This document shows positions 14,571 through 21,938 of a stretch of 44,638 nucleotides of DNA, piece by piece. The notes under the pieces were generated by a model. That model made no database searches. It saw only the letters and a list, made by a program, of their open reading frames with translations, and was not told where the DNA came from. Numbering within the stretch: the stretch's first letter is position 1; every line of letters starts with the position of its first letter. Source of the DNA: Caulobacter phage Lullwater (lineage: Viruses; Uroviricota; Caudoviricetes; Autographivirales); assembly GCF_002743595.1 (NCBI RefSeq), contig NC_047860.1; one strand, written 5' to 3'. A program made the position numbers and the translations under genes.

Positions 14571-14928
14571 AGAAGTGCGAGCCGTCTTGCTGGGAAAACA
14601 AAAGGGCCATTGTGCCATTTGCGGTTTTCCTATCAAGGTGAATGAAATTGCGGTCCTAGACCACAATCACGAAACAGGGGCGGTGCGGGGCGTCCTGCAT
14701 CACTCCTGTAACGCTGTTCTTGGCAAGATCGAGAATAGCTATAAGCGCTATGGAGTCGGTAGTAAACTCATTGCGTTCTGCCACGGGCTTGGCCCGTACC
14801 TCCAAGCTCACGCCACAAACATCACTGGCTTTCTGCATCCGACACATTACACCGAAGACGAGAAGCGTCTGAAGGCTAATGCGAAAGCTCGGAAGAAGTA
14901 TGCCCTAAAGAAGAAGGTCGCAGCATAG
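14533..14928 (+). CDS. Recombination endonuclease VII family, 131 aa
   Basis: ATG 14533 follows GAGGG. Residues 27-30 are CAIC, followed by VLDHNHETGAVRGVLHHSCN (41-60). This is the T4 endonuclease VII/HNH signature: zinc ligands C27, C30 and C59, catalytic D43 and N60. The position normally occupied by the third zinc Cys appears as His (LHHSC). It cleaves branched DNA such as Holliday junctions before packaging. The C-terminus is a basic helix (KARKKYALKKKVAA). The stop overlaps the apparent start of the metallophosphoesterase. Confidence 0.9.
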   Translation: MLSAPRLTNSQVKEVRAVLLGKQKGHCAICGFPIKVNEIAVLDHNHETGAVRGVLHHSCNAVLGKIENSYKRYGVGSKLIAFCHGLGPYLQAHATNITGFLHPTHYTEDEKRLKANAKARKKYALKKKVAA

Positions 14929-16127
14929 CCAAGATCAAGCCGGAACTTTTCTCCTTCGAGGAAATCAAATCGGCACTTATCAACGCGGATGGTAACTACG
15001 CTAAAGCCGCGAAGGCCCTGACCCAAGAGGGACGGGGTAAGGTAACTACCCAGCTTCTGGTTGCCTGGGTCCGACGTTTTGACGATACGGACTTTGACGG
15101 TTACGACCGGGCACGCAACCTACAAAGCACACGCCTAGCCCGTAATGAGAACACCAAGCTCAGGGCTGACGTTCGGGCGCTGTCAGAGGCGCTGGGCACT
15201 AAGGAAGAGTTTGTCGCTGCGCTGGAGCGTATTGTTGATGAACTCCCTCAGCGTCCGCCTATCGAGCACAAGAAGTTCATCGGCGGTCAAGTCGGTACTC
15301 CAATGACTGTCGAGCTTCTGCTGTCTGACCTTCAGATCGGTAAGCTTGGTCCCGGCTATAATACGCAGGTTGCTCGCAAGCGCTTGTACGAGTATGGTCG
15401 CGCTGCTTGCTTCAAGATTGAGCAGCAACAAAGCCTGGGCTATCGTGTCGAGCGCATTGTCCTGGCGATTATCGGGGACATCATCGAGAGTGACAAGAAG
15501 CACAAGAACTCTGCCCGCGCGACTGATACGGGCACGGCTGAGCAAATCTACGACGCGCTCGAAGGTCTCTTTGAATTCGTCATTGAACCTCTTGCAAAGC
15601 TTGGTATCACTCTCGACATTATCGGGGTTACTGGCAACCACGACCACGATGATCATGGCATCAATATGTTCGAGCCAGGAAAGGCTCACCTTTCTTGGCC
15701 CCTATATAAGGGACTTGAACTCCTTAGCCGCCGAGCCGGGTACACCAACGTAAGCTGGGATATCCCTGACGGTAGCTACGCCATTGCAAGCATCTACGGA
15801 CAGAACGTTCTGTACGAGCACGGTGTGGGTGTGAGCGTCTCTGAGAGTGCTATGAAGGCGCACAAGATCAAGCGCGCTGAGCAAGAGAAGACGCATATCC
15901 GCTACTTCCGTATGGGAGATAAGCACACTGTTACTAGCTTCAACGCTGGGAGCATGGTGGTAAACGGGGCGTTCTTCGGTGCTACCAAGGGTGGCCAAGA
16001 GTACAGCGGTATCGCTGGCTTTGACAGCATTCCGGCGCAATGGATGGGTTTCCACGTTCAACGTGACGATGCTCGTCTGTCGCTCTATGACACGTTCATT
16101 ATTCAACTGGAGCACATAACTGCCTAG
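14925..16127 (+). CDS. Calcineurin-like metallophosphoesterase with N-terminal extension, about 400 aa
   Basis: The first in-frame ATG is 15303, but the frame upstream is open and clearly protein-like back to the endonuclease VII stop: an N-terminal section IKSALINADGNYAKAAKAL resembles a Fis-type helix-turn-helix. No ATG, GTG or TTG occurs there. ATA 14925 overlaps TAG and lies seven bases after AAGAAGG, so it is my provisional start; a -1 frameshift at the Lys codons of the upstream gene is an alternative. Phosphoesterase motifs are LLSDLQIG (D135), IIGDIIES, VTGNHDHDDHG (237-240) and LYEHG (H299). It would hydrolyse a phosphodiester or phosphomonoester; the substrate is unknown, and DNA ends are plausible given the neighbours. 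Confidence 0.75.
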   Translation: MAKIKPELFSFEEIKSALINADGNYAKAAKALTQEGRGKVTTQLLVAWVRRFDDTDFDGYDRARNLQSTRLARNENTKLRADVRALSEALGTKEEFVAALERIVDELPQRPPIEHKKFIGGQVGTPMTVELLLSDLQIGKLGPGYNTQVARKRLYEYGRAACFKIEQQQSLGYRVERIVLAIIGDIIESDKKHKNSARATDTGTAEQIYDALEGLFEFVIEPLAKLGITLDIIGVTGNHDHDDHGINMFEPGKAHLSWPLYKGLELLSRRAGYTNVSWDIPDGSYAIASIYGQNVLYEHGVGVSVSESAMKAHKIKRAEQEKTHIRYFRMGDKHTVTSFNAGSMVVNGAFFGATKGGQEYSGIAGFDSIPAQWMGFHVQRDDARLSLYDTFIIQLEHITA

Positions 16128-16611
16128 CTGCAATGACTGCAAATTTGGTAGGACACTAGCAGGTGCAGCACCGTGCATTTCGTGTATCGACCATCCGCAA
16201 CGACCGAATTTCCGACTTAAAGACCCATGGGAAGGACAGATGGTGAGTGACAAATTTAAGCCCGGTAATTCGGACAATGCCAACGCTACTGTTGGCCTCC
16301 GTTTTAACGAGGGTAAGCGTCGCTTCGATCTGATCCCGCCTGATGGTCTCGCCGCCTTGGCTGACCTATTCACCATTGGCTCTCGCAAGTACGCCGAGCG
16401 CAATTGGGAGAAGGGCATGAAGTTCAGTAACGTCTTTGCCAGCCTTGAGCGGCACTACCAAGCGTGGAAAGCCGGGGAAGATCGCGATCCTGAGACCGGG
16501 CAACTGCATATCATCCACGTCGCGTGGAACGCACTTGTGCTGGCCGTGTATCAGCTTCGTGGGATTGGCGAGGATGATCGGGTCAAGGTCAAACTTCCGG
16601 ACCCAGTGTGA
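16120..16611 (+). CDS. MazZ-like dATP/dGTP diphosphohydrolase with N-terminal zinc ribbon, 163 aa
   Basis: The core from 16240 has GLRFNEGKRRFDLIPPDGL, then GSRKYAERNWEKGM, RHYQAWKAGEDRDPETGQ and HIIHVAWNALVL, the signature of the DUF5664 family (dATP/dGTP diphosphohydrolase, MazZ-like). In the same open frame upstream there are two CxxC pairs (C4/C7 and C19/C22), a zinc ribbon as found attached to such phage proteins. The frame opens after TAA 16117. CTG 16120 lies eight bases after TGGAG and overlaps the phosphoesterase stop, so it is the likely start; ATG 16240 would give a shorter form. The enzyme would hydrolyse dNTPs and adjust precursor pools. Confidence 0.75.
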   Translation: MPSCNDCKFGRTLAGAAPCISCIDHPQRPNFRLKDPWEGQMVSDKFKPGNSDNANATVGLRFNEGKRRFDLIPPDGLAALADLFTIGSRKYAERNWEKGMKFSNVFASLERHYQAWKAGEDRDPETGQLHIIHVAWNALVLAVYQLRGIGEDDRVKVKLPDPV

Positions 16612-16874
16612 TGAACCTGCTGTTCCTGGCTCTTATGAGCTTTGTGCAGGTCTTCACGCTGGGCTTCCAAAGCCGCTGTGTTAACGCCGGGAATTATTTC
16701 CTGGCGTTTGCCTGCTCCACCTTAATCGGCTTCTCACAGGTTTACGTGTGGCATCAAGTTATGTCCGCACACTCGTTCCTCTCTGCCGCTGTTTACAGCT
16801 TAAGCGGGGCTTGCGCAATCTGCACCGCCATCTTTGTGCATAAGAAGGTCGGACATTTCGGGATGAAGAAGTGA
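16611..16874 (+). CDS. Three-span membrane protein, 87 aa
   Basis: ATG 16611 overlaps the previous TGA. Hydrophobic segments lie at about residues 2-20 (NLLFLALMSFVQVFTLGF), 27-47 (AGNYFLAFACSTLIGF) and 58-77 (LSAAVYSLSGACAICTAIF), with a basic C-terminus (HKKVGHFGMKK) that should be cytoplasmic. Similar small membrane proteins occur in replication regions of other phages. Function unknown. Confidence 0.65.
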   Translation: MNLLFLALMSFVQVFTLGFQSRCVNAGNYFLAFACSTLIGFSQVYVWHQVMSAHSFLSAAVYSLSGACAICTAIFVHKKVGHFGMKK

Positions 16875-17098
16875 GCTATCAACAACTTGCCAGCGTTCTT
16901 ACCAACGGCGTCAATGCCCTGGTTAACGCTGGCCATAACCCAGATGAGGCCCTTCAACGGGTCATCGACGAAACGTACATGGCAGAGGACATGAAGGCTG
17001 ACCTGTACGCCAGAATTACGGAAGCCTGGGGAGGTACGGGCCTTCTCTGGAATAGGACTACCCTCCTAGCCCTTATGGCAGCGGACGCACAACGATGA
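16871..17098 (+). CDS. Small protein of unknown function, 75 aa
   Basis: GTG 16871 overlaps the upstream TGA (GTGA) after GAAGAAG. The sequence (MSYQQLASVLTNGVNALV, then HNPDEALQRVIDETYM) is all-helical and acidic. No known family. Tight overlaps on both sides place it in the nucleotide-metabolism operon. Confidence 0.6.
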   Translation: MSYQQLASVLTNGVNALVNAGHNPDEALQRVIDETYMAEDMKADLYARITEAWGGTGLLWNRTTLLALMAADAQR

Positions 17099-17355
17099 AG
17101 CCTGACTACGCTAAGGCTATTGACGCAACTACCCAAGAGGTTGTTGACGCCACCCTCATGTGGCCTAATCCAGCTAACTCCGCGCACGAGGCTTACGCCG
17201 TGTTGGCCGAAGAAGTTGACGAGTTGTGGGATCACGTCAAGACCAATCAAAAGCGCAGAGATGTAGGGGCGATGTATAAGGAGGCAATCCAAGTAGCCGC
17301 TATGGCTATACGCTTTGCAGCCGAGGTTGCCAACGAAGAGCGGGGTCGTCGGTGA
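17095..17355 (+). CDS. MazG-like nucleotide pyrophosphohydrolase, 86 aa
   Basis: ATG 17095 overlaps the previous stop. Residues 29-43 (AHEAYAVLAEEVDEL) carry the ExxE(E) metal-binding helix, and YKEAIQVAAMAIRFAAEV the second helix expected for MazG-type NTP pyrophosphohydrolases. The small size matches single-domain phage MazG-like proteins. It would cleave non-canonical or excess NTPs or signalling nucleotides; substrate not evident. Next to the MazZ-like gene and the ligase. Confidence 0.7.
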   Translation: MKPDYAKAIDATTQEVVDATLMWPNPANSAHEAYAVLAEEVDELWDHVKTNQKRRDVGAMYKEAIQVAAMAIRFAAEVANEERGRR

Positions 17356-18254
17356 GCAAGGATTACATCGTTCAAAAGGCGGTTGCTCCGGAGAAGGTTG
17401 TAAAGCCTAATCGTAAAAGCCTGGAGTATATGGGGGAGAACTACGAGGCTCAGACGAAGAACGACGGCTGTTGCGCTGTTATCAAGCTGAACGCGCCTAG
17501 CACCTGGGTAGAAGCCACGGTGGAAGTACGATCCCGTACTGACGAGGCATGTCTGTCCATGAGCGCTCAGGCGAATAAGTTATGGTTTGACTTCCGGGAT
17601 AAGATCGAGGAACACAACGGCCTCGTTATTATCGCTGAGGCGTGGTGGCCGGGTAATAACCAATTCGCTGAGATTAGCGGGGCCTTCCGAAAGAAGTCTG
17701 AACAGCGTCCTCGCCTTAAGTTCATCGTCAATGACATTCTCACGCTAGAGGAGTTTAACCGTGGGGAAACGGATACTCCATACCACGCACGGATGGGTCG
17801 ATCAGAGGGTATTCAGCCGAGCGGGAACGCATGGGAGTTTACCCAGCGCTGGGCACCAGGATCATACGGCGATCCGCGAGACCTTTGCGCAGAACTTGTT
17901 GATCGAGGCGGTTACGACGGGCTTATCCTGCGCGATCCTCAAGCCGGATGGAAGCGCGGAAGTGGTACCCACGGCGGAATTATTAAGCTCAAGCGGGAGT
18001 TAAGCTTTGACCTACGTGTGCTTCGAGTGCTCACATCAACCGGGGAAAAGACCGGAAGGGCCGTGTATACACTGGAAGTCTCTTACAAAGGTCGTGTTCT
18101 CCGAGTGGGCTCGGGACTTCCTCATGACGCTGCGAGCCTCCCAAAAGTCGGAGATATCGTAGAGGTCTGCGCAATGGACTACAGCAGCGACGGACTGCTT
18201 AGAGAGCCCCGGTATAAGGGCATCCGTTACGACAAGTTAGAACCTGACGCTTAA
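17352..18254 (+). CDS. ATP-dependent DNA ligase, 300 aa
   Basis: GTG 17352 overlaps the upstream TGA. The nucleotidyl-lysine motif is TKNDG (K36); VEVRSRT is the next conserved strand, IIAEAWW motif III, YDGLILRDP motif IV and GGIIKLKR motif V, followed by an OB-fold section (VLRVLTSTGEKTGRA to the end). It seals nicks during phage replication and repair using ATP. Size is typical for T7-like phage ligases. Last gene before the RNA polymerase. Confidence 0.92.
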   Translation: MSKDYIVQKAVAPEKVVKPNRKSLEYMGENYEAQTKNDGCCAVIKLNAPSTWVEATVEVRSRTDEACLSMSAQANKLWFDFRDKIEEHNGLVIIAEAWWPGNNQFAEISGAFRKKSEQRPRLKFIVNDILTLEEFNRGETDTPYHARMGRSEGIQPSGNAWEFTQRWAPGSYGDPRDLCAELVDRGGYDGLILRDPQAGWKRGSGTHGGIIKLKRELSFDLRVLRVLTSTGEKTGRAVYTLEVSYKGRVLRVGSGLPHDAASLPKVGDIVEVCAMDYSSDGLLREPRYKGIRYDKLEPDA

Positions 18255-18262
18255 GGAGCCTA

Positions 18263-20674
18263 GTGCTTAACCAAGTCGAACTTGAACTAGAGATGTACGC
18301 TTTCGGGCGTGCAAGAGCTAATCGGATGATGACCAAGAACGAGGAGCAGGGCCGGGCCAATAACAACCCGTATGCCTCTGCTGTCTACCGTCGGTTCATC
18401 CTGCCGCTCGCGGCGGTTATTCAAGAGGACTTGGACGACAAGAAGCCGGGGCGGCGCAAGGCGTACGTCAAGTTGCTGGAGGCGCTGGACCCGGAGGCTG
18501 TCGCGTATTTGGCCGTACGTCATACCCTTAATGCTTTGATGAACCAGAGCGACGCCAACTTGCGAGGGGTTATGACGGCGGTTGGTCGGGCCTGCTATCA
18601 CGAGCTATGCTTGGCCCTATTCGAGCACGAGGACCCGGCCCTATTCCACACGCTGGTAACGGACTTCGGTCGGCGTATGTCCAAGAGCGAGCGCCACCGC
18701 ATGACCGTGTTCAAGATGCAGGCGCGAGAGCGCGGTATCACGGTCCCTGAGTGGGGGCCTCAAGGCGTGCAACAAGTCGGCGCGTACTTGCTAGAGCACC
18801 TCGCCCAACTGGAGATGGTGGAGATTACGCCGGTGCAGCGCTCGGCTGGACGGTCGGACCTTGTTCGCAATGGTTATGACTTCCGCCTGCATCCCGACGT
18901 GTTCCACCTTATCTCTGAACTCAAGGCCTATGCCGCCGAGAGTATGCCGTACTTCCTCCCGTGTATCGAGAAGCCCAGAGACTGGACCTCGATTAGCGAT
19001 GGAGGCTTTCATACCAGGGAGATGCGTCGGCTTATGCCCTATGCGATCAGGGCCAAGGCTAACTGGAGTGACCTCGCCGAGTACGACCTAGGCAAACCGC
19101 TTGCGGCTATCAATAAGCTACAGAGCGTTGCTTGGCAGGTTAACTCCGAGATGCTTGACGCTATCCGCAACGTGGCCCGTCATTTTGACATGGACGAAAT
19201 CCTGTCTCAGGCCGAGTTTCCCGCGCCTCCAGCGCCAGAGTGGCTTGCTCCGGATATGACTTCGGAGAACATGACCGAAGTACAGAAGACGGAGTTTAAG
19301 CATTGGAAAAGACAGAAGGCAGACTGGTTCACGCAAATGAAGTTGCGGGGCACCAAGTATGGGAGGTTCTATACAGCGACCTCCATAGCGGACAAATTCC
19401 GGAATTTCCCGAACCTGTACTTCGTGTACTTCGCGGACTTCAGGGGACGCCTTTACGCTCAGACTACCGGCATTTCTCCGCAGGGTTCCGACTTGCAGAA
19501 AGCGTTGATCCGATTTGCAAATGGGAAGCCTATCACGACAAAGAACGCAGAGCGCTGGTTCTACGTACATGGTGCGAATAAGTGGGGCTACGACAAGGAA
19601 AGCCTGGATGACCGGGTTAAGTGGGTAAAGGACAGGCATGACCTCCTCATCGGATTTGCAGAAGACCCCATCGGAAACAGGGATTGGCGCGACGCTGATT
19701 GTCCCCTACAGTTCCTTGCGTGGTGTTTCGAGTATCGACGATACCATAGTGATCCGGATTTTAAATCGCACATTCCAATCGGCATGGACGGTTCTTGTAA
19801 CGGATTGCAAAACTTCTCCGCAATGCTTAGAGATGAAGTCGGGGGACGCGCAACTAATCTGGTCCCTGGGGCTAAGCCTTCAGACATCTACCAAATGGTT
19901 GCGGACGTTACTACATCACGACTTCAAGCTGTCGAGGAGGACGAAGGAAATTACCGTAATCGATGGCTGTCTCACGGCATATCGCGTAGCCTTGTAAAGC
20001 GTTCTGTCATGACCCTCCCCTATGGTTCTACGCGCTTCTCTTGCGCGGACTTTATCGTGGGGGACTACATGAAGCTGGGAAAGGCTGAAGAGTTTGCCAA
20101 AGAGGAATACCGCCATAGTGCGCAGTACCTCAGTCACTATGTCTGGGATAGCATTGGGGATGTGGTCGTTAAAGCCCGAGAGGCAATGTCCTGGCTACAA
20201 GCTTCCGCCCGCTCTATCATCCGTGACGGAGCCGAAGAGATTGTCTGGGTTACGCCTACGGGCTTCCCGGTAATCCAGCTTTATTGGGAACAAGAGAGCC
20301 ATCGTATCCGCACTAACCTGTGTGGTAATGCTTTCCTCCGGGTAAACGTCGAGCAAGAGACGGCGGACATTAATCGCCACAAGAACGGGATTGCTCCGAA
20401 CTTTGTCCATAGCTATGACGCTTCGCACCTAACGGTTGTCACGGTCGATAGTCCAGAGGATATGGACCTTGCGATGATCCACGATGACTACGGTACGCAC
20501 GCGGCTGACGCCCAGGCACTCTACGACCTGATCCGGGTTAGCTTCGTGAACCTGTATGCGGACTTCGATCCTCTCAAGGATTTTCAAGAGCGGTACCAGC
20601 TTAAGACTGACCCGCCTGCCAAGGGTACCCTTGATCTGAATTGCGTGCTGGAGAGCCCTTACTTCTTCTCGTGA
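18263..20674 (+). CDS. Single-subunit DNA-directed RNA polymerase, 803 aa
   Basis: GTG 18263 follows AAGGAG. T7-type motifs are all present: DFRGRLYA (392-399), motif A GMDGSCNGLQNFSAM (D509), motif B VKRSVMTLPYGS (K579, Y587), motif C NFVHSYDASHL (713-723) and the last catalytic acid in MIHDDYGTHA (D741). T7 has 883 residues; this is shorter, as in phiKMV relatives. It would transcribe from the four AGTTTTGATACCGTATA promoters. Lying after the replication block, it can only appear once host polymerase (or read-through) has crossed the first 18 kb. The 3' end overlaps a terminator-like stem. Confidence 0.97.
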   Translation: MLNQVELELEMYAFGRARANRMMTKNEEQGRANNNPYASAVYRRFILPLAAVIQEDLDDKKPGRRKAYVKLLEALDPEAVAYLAVRHTLNALMNQSDANLRGVMTAVGRACYHELCLALFEHEDPALFHTLVTDFGRRMSKSERHRMTVFKMQARERGITVPEWGPQGVQQVGAYLLEHLAQLEMVEITPVQRSAGRSDLVRNGYDFRLHPDVFHLISELKAYAAESMPYFLPCIEKPRDWTSISDGGFHTREMRRLMPYAIRAKANWSDLAEYDLGKPLAAINKLQSVAWQVNSEMLDAIRNVARHFDMDEILSQAEFPAPPAPEWLAPDMTSENMTEVQKTEFKHWKRQKADWFTQMKLRGTKYGRFYTATSIADKFRNFPNLYFVYFADFRGRLYAQTTGISPQGSDLQKALIRFANGKPITTKNAERWFYVHGANKWGYDKESLDDRVKWVKDRHDLLIGFAEDPIGNRDWRDADCPLQFLAWCFEYRRYHSDPDFKSHIPIGMDGSCNGLQNFSAMLRDEVGGRATNLVPGAKPSDIYQMVADVTTSRLQAVEEDEGNYRNRWLSHGISRSLVKRSVMTLPYGSTRFSCADFIVGDYMKLGKAEEFAKEEYRHSAQYLSHYVWDSIGDVVVKAREAMSWLQASARSIIRDGAEEIVWVTPTGFPVIQLYWEQESHRIRTNLCGNAFLRVNVEQETADINRHKNGIAPNFVHSYDASHLTVVTVDSPEDMDLAMIHDDYGTHAADAQALYDLIRVSFVNLYADFDPLKDFQERYQLKTDPPAKGTLDLNCVLESPYFFS

Positions 20675-20695
20675 GAAGTAGGGGCCTCTAGTTTT
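20655..20695 (+). terminator. Terminator-like stem after the RNA polymerase gene
   Basis: GCCCTTACTTCT (20655-20666) pairs with AGAAGTAGGGGC (20674-20685, one G-T pair) around a 7-base loop. The stem spans the RNA polymerase stop codon. It is followed shortly by TTTT, which belongs to promoter P3, so terminator and promoter are fused. Confidence 0.6.
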
Positions 20696-20708
20696 GATAC
20701 CGTATAAC
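20690..20708 (+). promoter_or_regulatory. Phage RNA polymerase promoter P3
   Basis: AGTTTTGATACCGTATAAC, identical to P1 over 19 bases. Followed by CTCGGAGAAAC and an ATG, so the ribosome binding site of the first structural-block gene lies about 10 bases past the core. It drives the virion genes. Confidence 0.88.
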
Positions 20709-20718
20709 TCGGAGAAAC

Positions 20719-20904
20719 ATGAGCACATCAAAAGCACCCTACGTACCGCACGGTCGTATTATCCCCCAGGATTACGACAAGCTGGAAACCAAGGTTAAGG
20801 CCGCTTTCAACGTCGTCCCTAAGTCGGACATTGAGGCGGGTATGATGCTTGGAGTTCAGCATGTGCTGGACCAACTGAGGAAAGATTTTGTCGTCGGCTC
20901 GTAA
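20719..20904 (+). CDS. Small protein at the start of the structural block, 61 aa
   Basis: ATG 20719 follows CGGAGAAAC directly after P3. The sequence begins MSTSKAPYVPHGRIIPQDYD and continues as a helix (GMMLGVQHVLDQLRKDF). Short leaders of this kind precede the connector genes in many T7-like phages; no function is known. It overlaps the next gene by 17 bases. Confidence 0.6.
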   Translation: MSTSKAPYVPHGRIIPQDYDKLETKVKAAFNVVPKSDIEAGMMLGVQHVLDQLRKDFVVGS

Positions 20905-21343
20905 ACTGCGAGACAGTGATTACTGGCTCATTAAGCAGGTAGTTGACGACCGGAGGGAATACCTCCAAAGAAGTAACCGCAAGCCCTGGTTCAAGTACCT
21001 TGACACCGATGCTTGTATGCGCTTCATCTACTCTTGCGAGAACGCTTACGTCGTGAATGATGCTTACCTTGTTTGTTACGAGGTAATCAATCCAGCGTAC
21101 GCGCAAGAGCATATCCTGTTTGTCGAGGAAGTTATGGTTCTACGCCTTGTGCCTGGAAGTTCCTTCGACGCCGTAACGGACTTCTTTGAAGAAGTTCGGG
21201 AGCGGGTCGGGGCTGTAGGGATATTCGCGGGAACGGCGCTTGCGAAGTCTGACAGAGCCCTGGCCCGCCTCTATGCCAAAGATGGCTATGTTACGGGAAA
21301 TCTCCTGCTAATCAAGGAAGGGCCTAATGGGCACGGGCAGTAA
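20888..21343 (+). CDS. GNAT-like N-acetyltransferase, 151 aa
   Basis: TTG 20888 lies after GAGGAAAG. The overall pattern of strands and helices fits a GNAT fold: an N-terminal substrate helix region (DSDYWLIKQVVDDRREY), LVCYEVINPA and ILFVEEVMVLRLVPGS strands, GAVGIFAGTALAKSD and LARLYAKDGYVTGNLLLIKE at the end. This is typical of the acetyltransferase-like proteins found beside the connector in phiKMV-type phages. The acceptor is unknown. The acetyl-CoA loop is not clearly conserved, so it may be inactive. Confidence 0.6.
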   Translation: MSSARKLRDSDYWLIKQVVDDRREYLQRSNRKPWFKYLDTDACMRFIYSCENAYVVNDAYLVCYEVINPAYAQEHILFVEEVMVLRLVPGSSFDAVTDFFEEVRERVGAVGIFAGTALAKSDRALARLYAKDGYVTGNLLLIKEGPNGHGQ

Positions 21344-21938
21344 GAAACAAGCCAATGCTACCCTAACTGCCGCCAATCTGACGGCAGAGAACGACATGAA
21401 GATCGCGCAGATGAACCAAGAGGCAGCGGATAAACAAGCCGCTGCTATCAAGTATGCCGCCGATCAACAAGCGATTGCTGCTGCGCAACAGGCTGAACAG
21501 ATTAGACAACAATCTGAAGCCCAAGTTGCAGCAGCTAACGCACAGACGCAAGCAGCTAAGGACGCACAGGCCGCACAGGCCGAGCAGTTTAATAAGCAAC
21601 TTGAATACCAGCAGATATCTGCTGGTAAACAGGAAGCACAGTATAAAGAGCAGATGGCGTTCCAAAAGGAGCAAGCTGCCGCTGCCGCCGCTCAGGCTGC
21701 ACAAGCTGCACAGGCGGCTAGGGAACAGGCGCGGGGTAGTCAGCTTCAACAAGAAGCGCAGATTGCACAGAAGGTAGCAGGCGATAAGGCCGCTGAAATT
21801 CTGGCAGAGAAGCCGCAAAGCGTTGAAGTTACTCTGGCCTCGGATAATCCTGATCCTTCAGAGATTGACCCGGTTACCGGCCGTAGGCGTAATCCTCGTG
21901 CTGCTTTCCAATATAACGGCGCTGGCCTGCAACTGTAA
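21327..21938 (+). CDS. Ala/Gln-rich coiled-coil virion protein, 203 aa
   Basis: ATG 21327 overlaps the previous gene by 17 bases. Residues about 15-155 are almost only Ala, Gln, Glu, Lys, with repeats such as AAAAAAQAAQAAQAAREQA, giving one long helix or coiled coil. The C-terminal 45 residues are different (SDNPDPSEIDPVTGRRRN, ending AAFQYNGAGLQL) and could bind another virion protein. It lies directly before the portal, where T7-like phages carry small structural proteins. Function inferred from place only. Confidence 0.65.
   Translation: MGTGSKKQANATLTAANLTAENDMKIAQMNQEAADKQAAAIKYAADQQAIAAAQQAEQIRQQSEAQVAAANAQTQAAKDAQAAQAEQFNKQLEYQQISAGKQEAQYKEQMAFQKEQAAAAAAQAAQAAQAAREQARGSQLQQEAQIAQKVAGDKAAEILAEKPQSVEVTLASDNPDPSEIDPVTGRRRNPRAAFQYNGAGLQL

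Noticed and set aside
16120-17355. Possible 2-aminoadenine (Z) genome because of the MazZ-like gene
   Set aside because: No PurZ-like adenylosuccinate synthetase is present, and DUF5664 proteins are common in phages with normal DNA.
21363-21818. Minus-strand Leu/Cys-rich frame opposite the coiled-coil gene
   Set aside because: It is the mirror image of Ala/Gln/Lys codon repeats, not a membrane protein gene.
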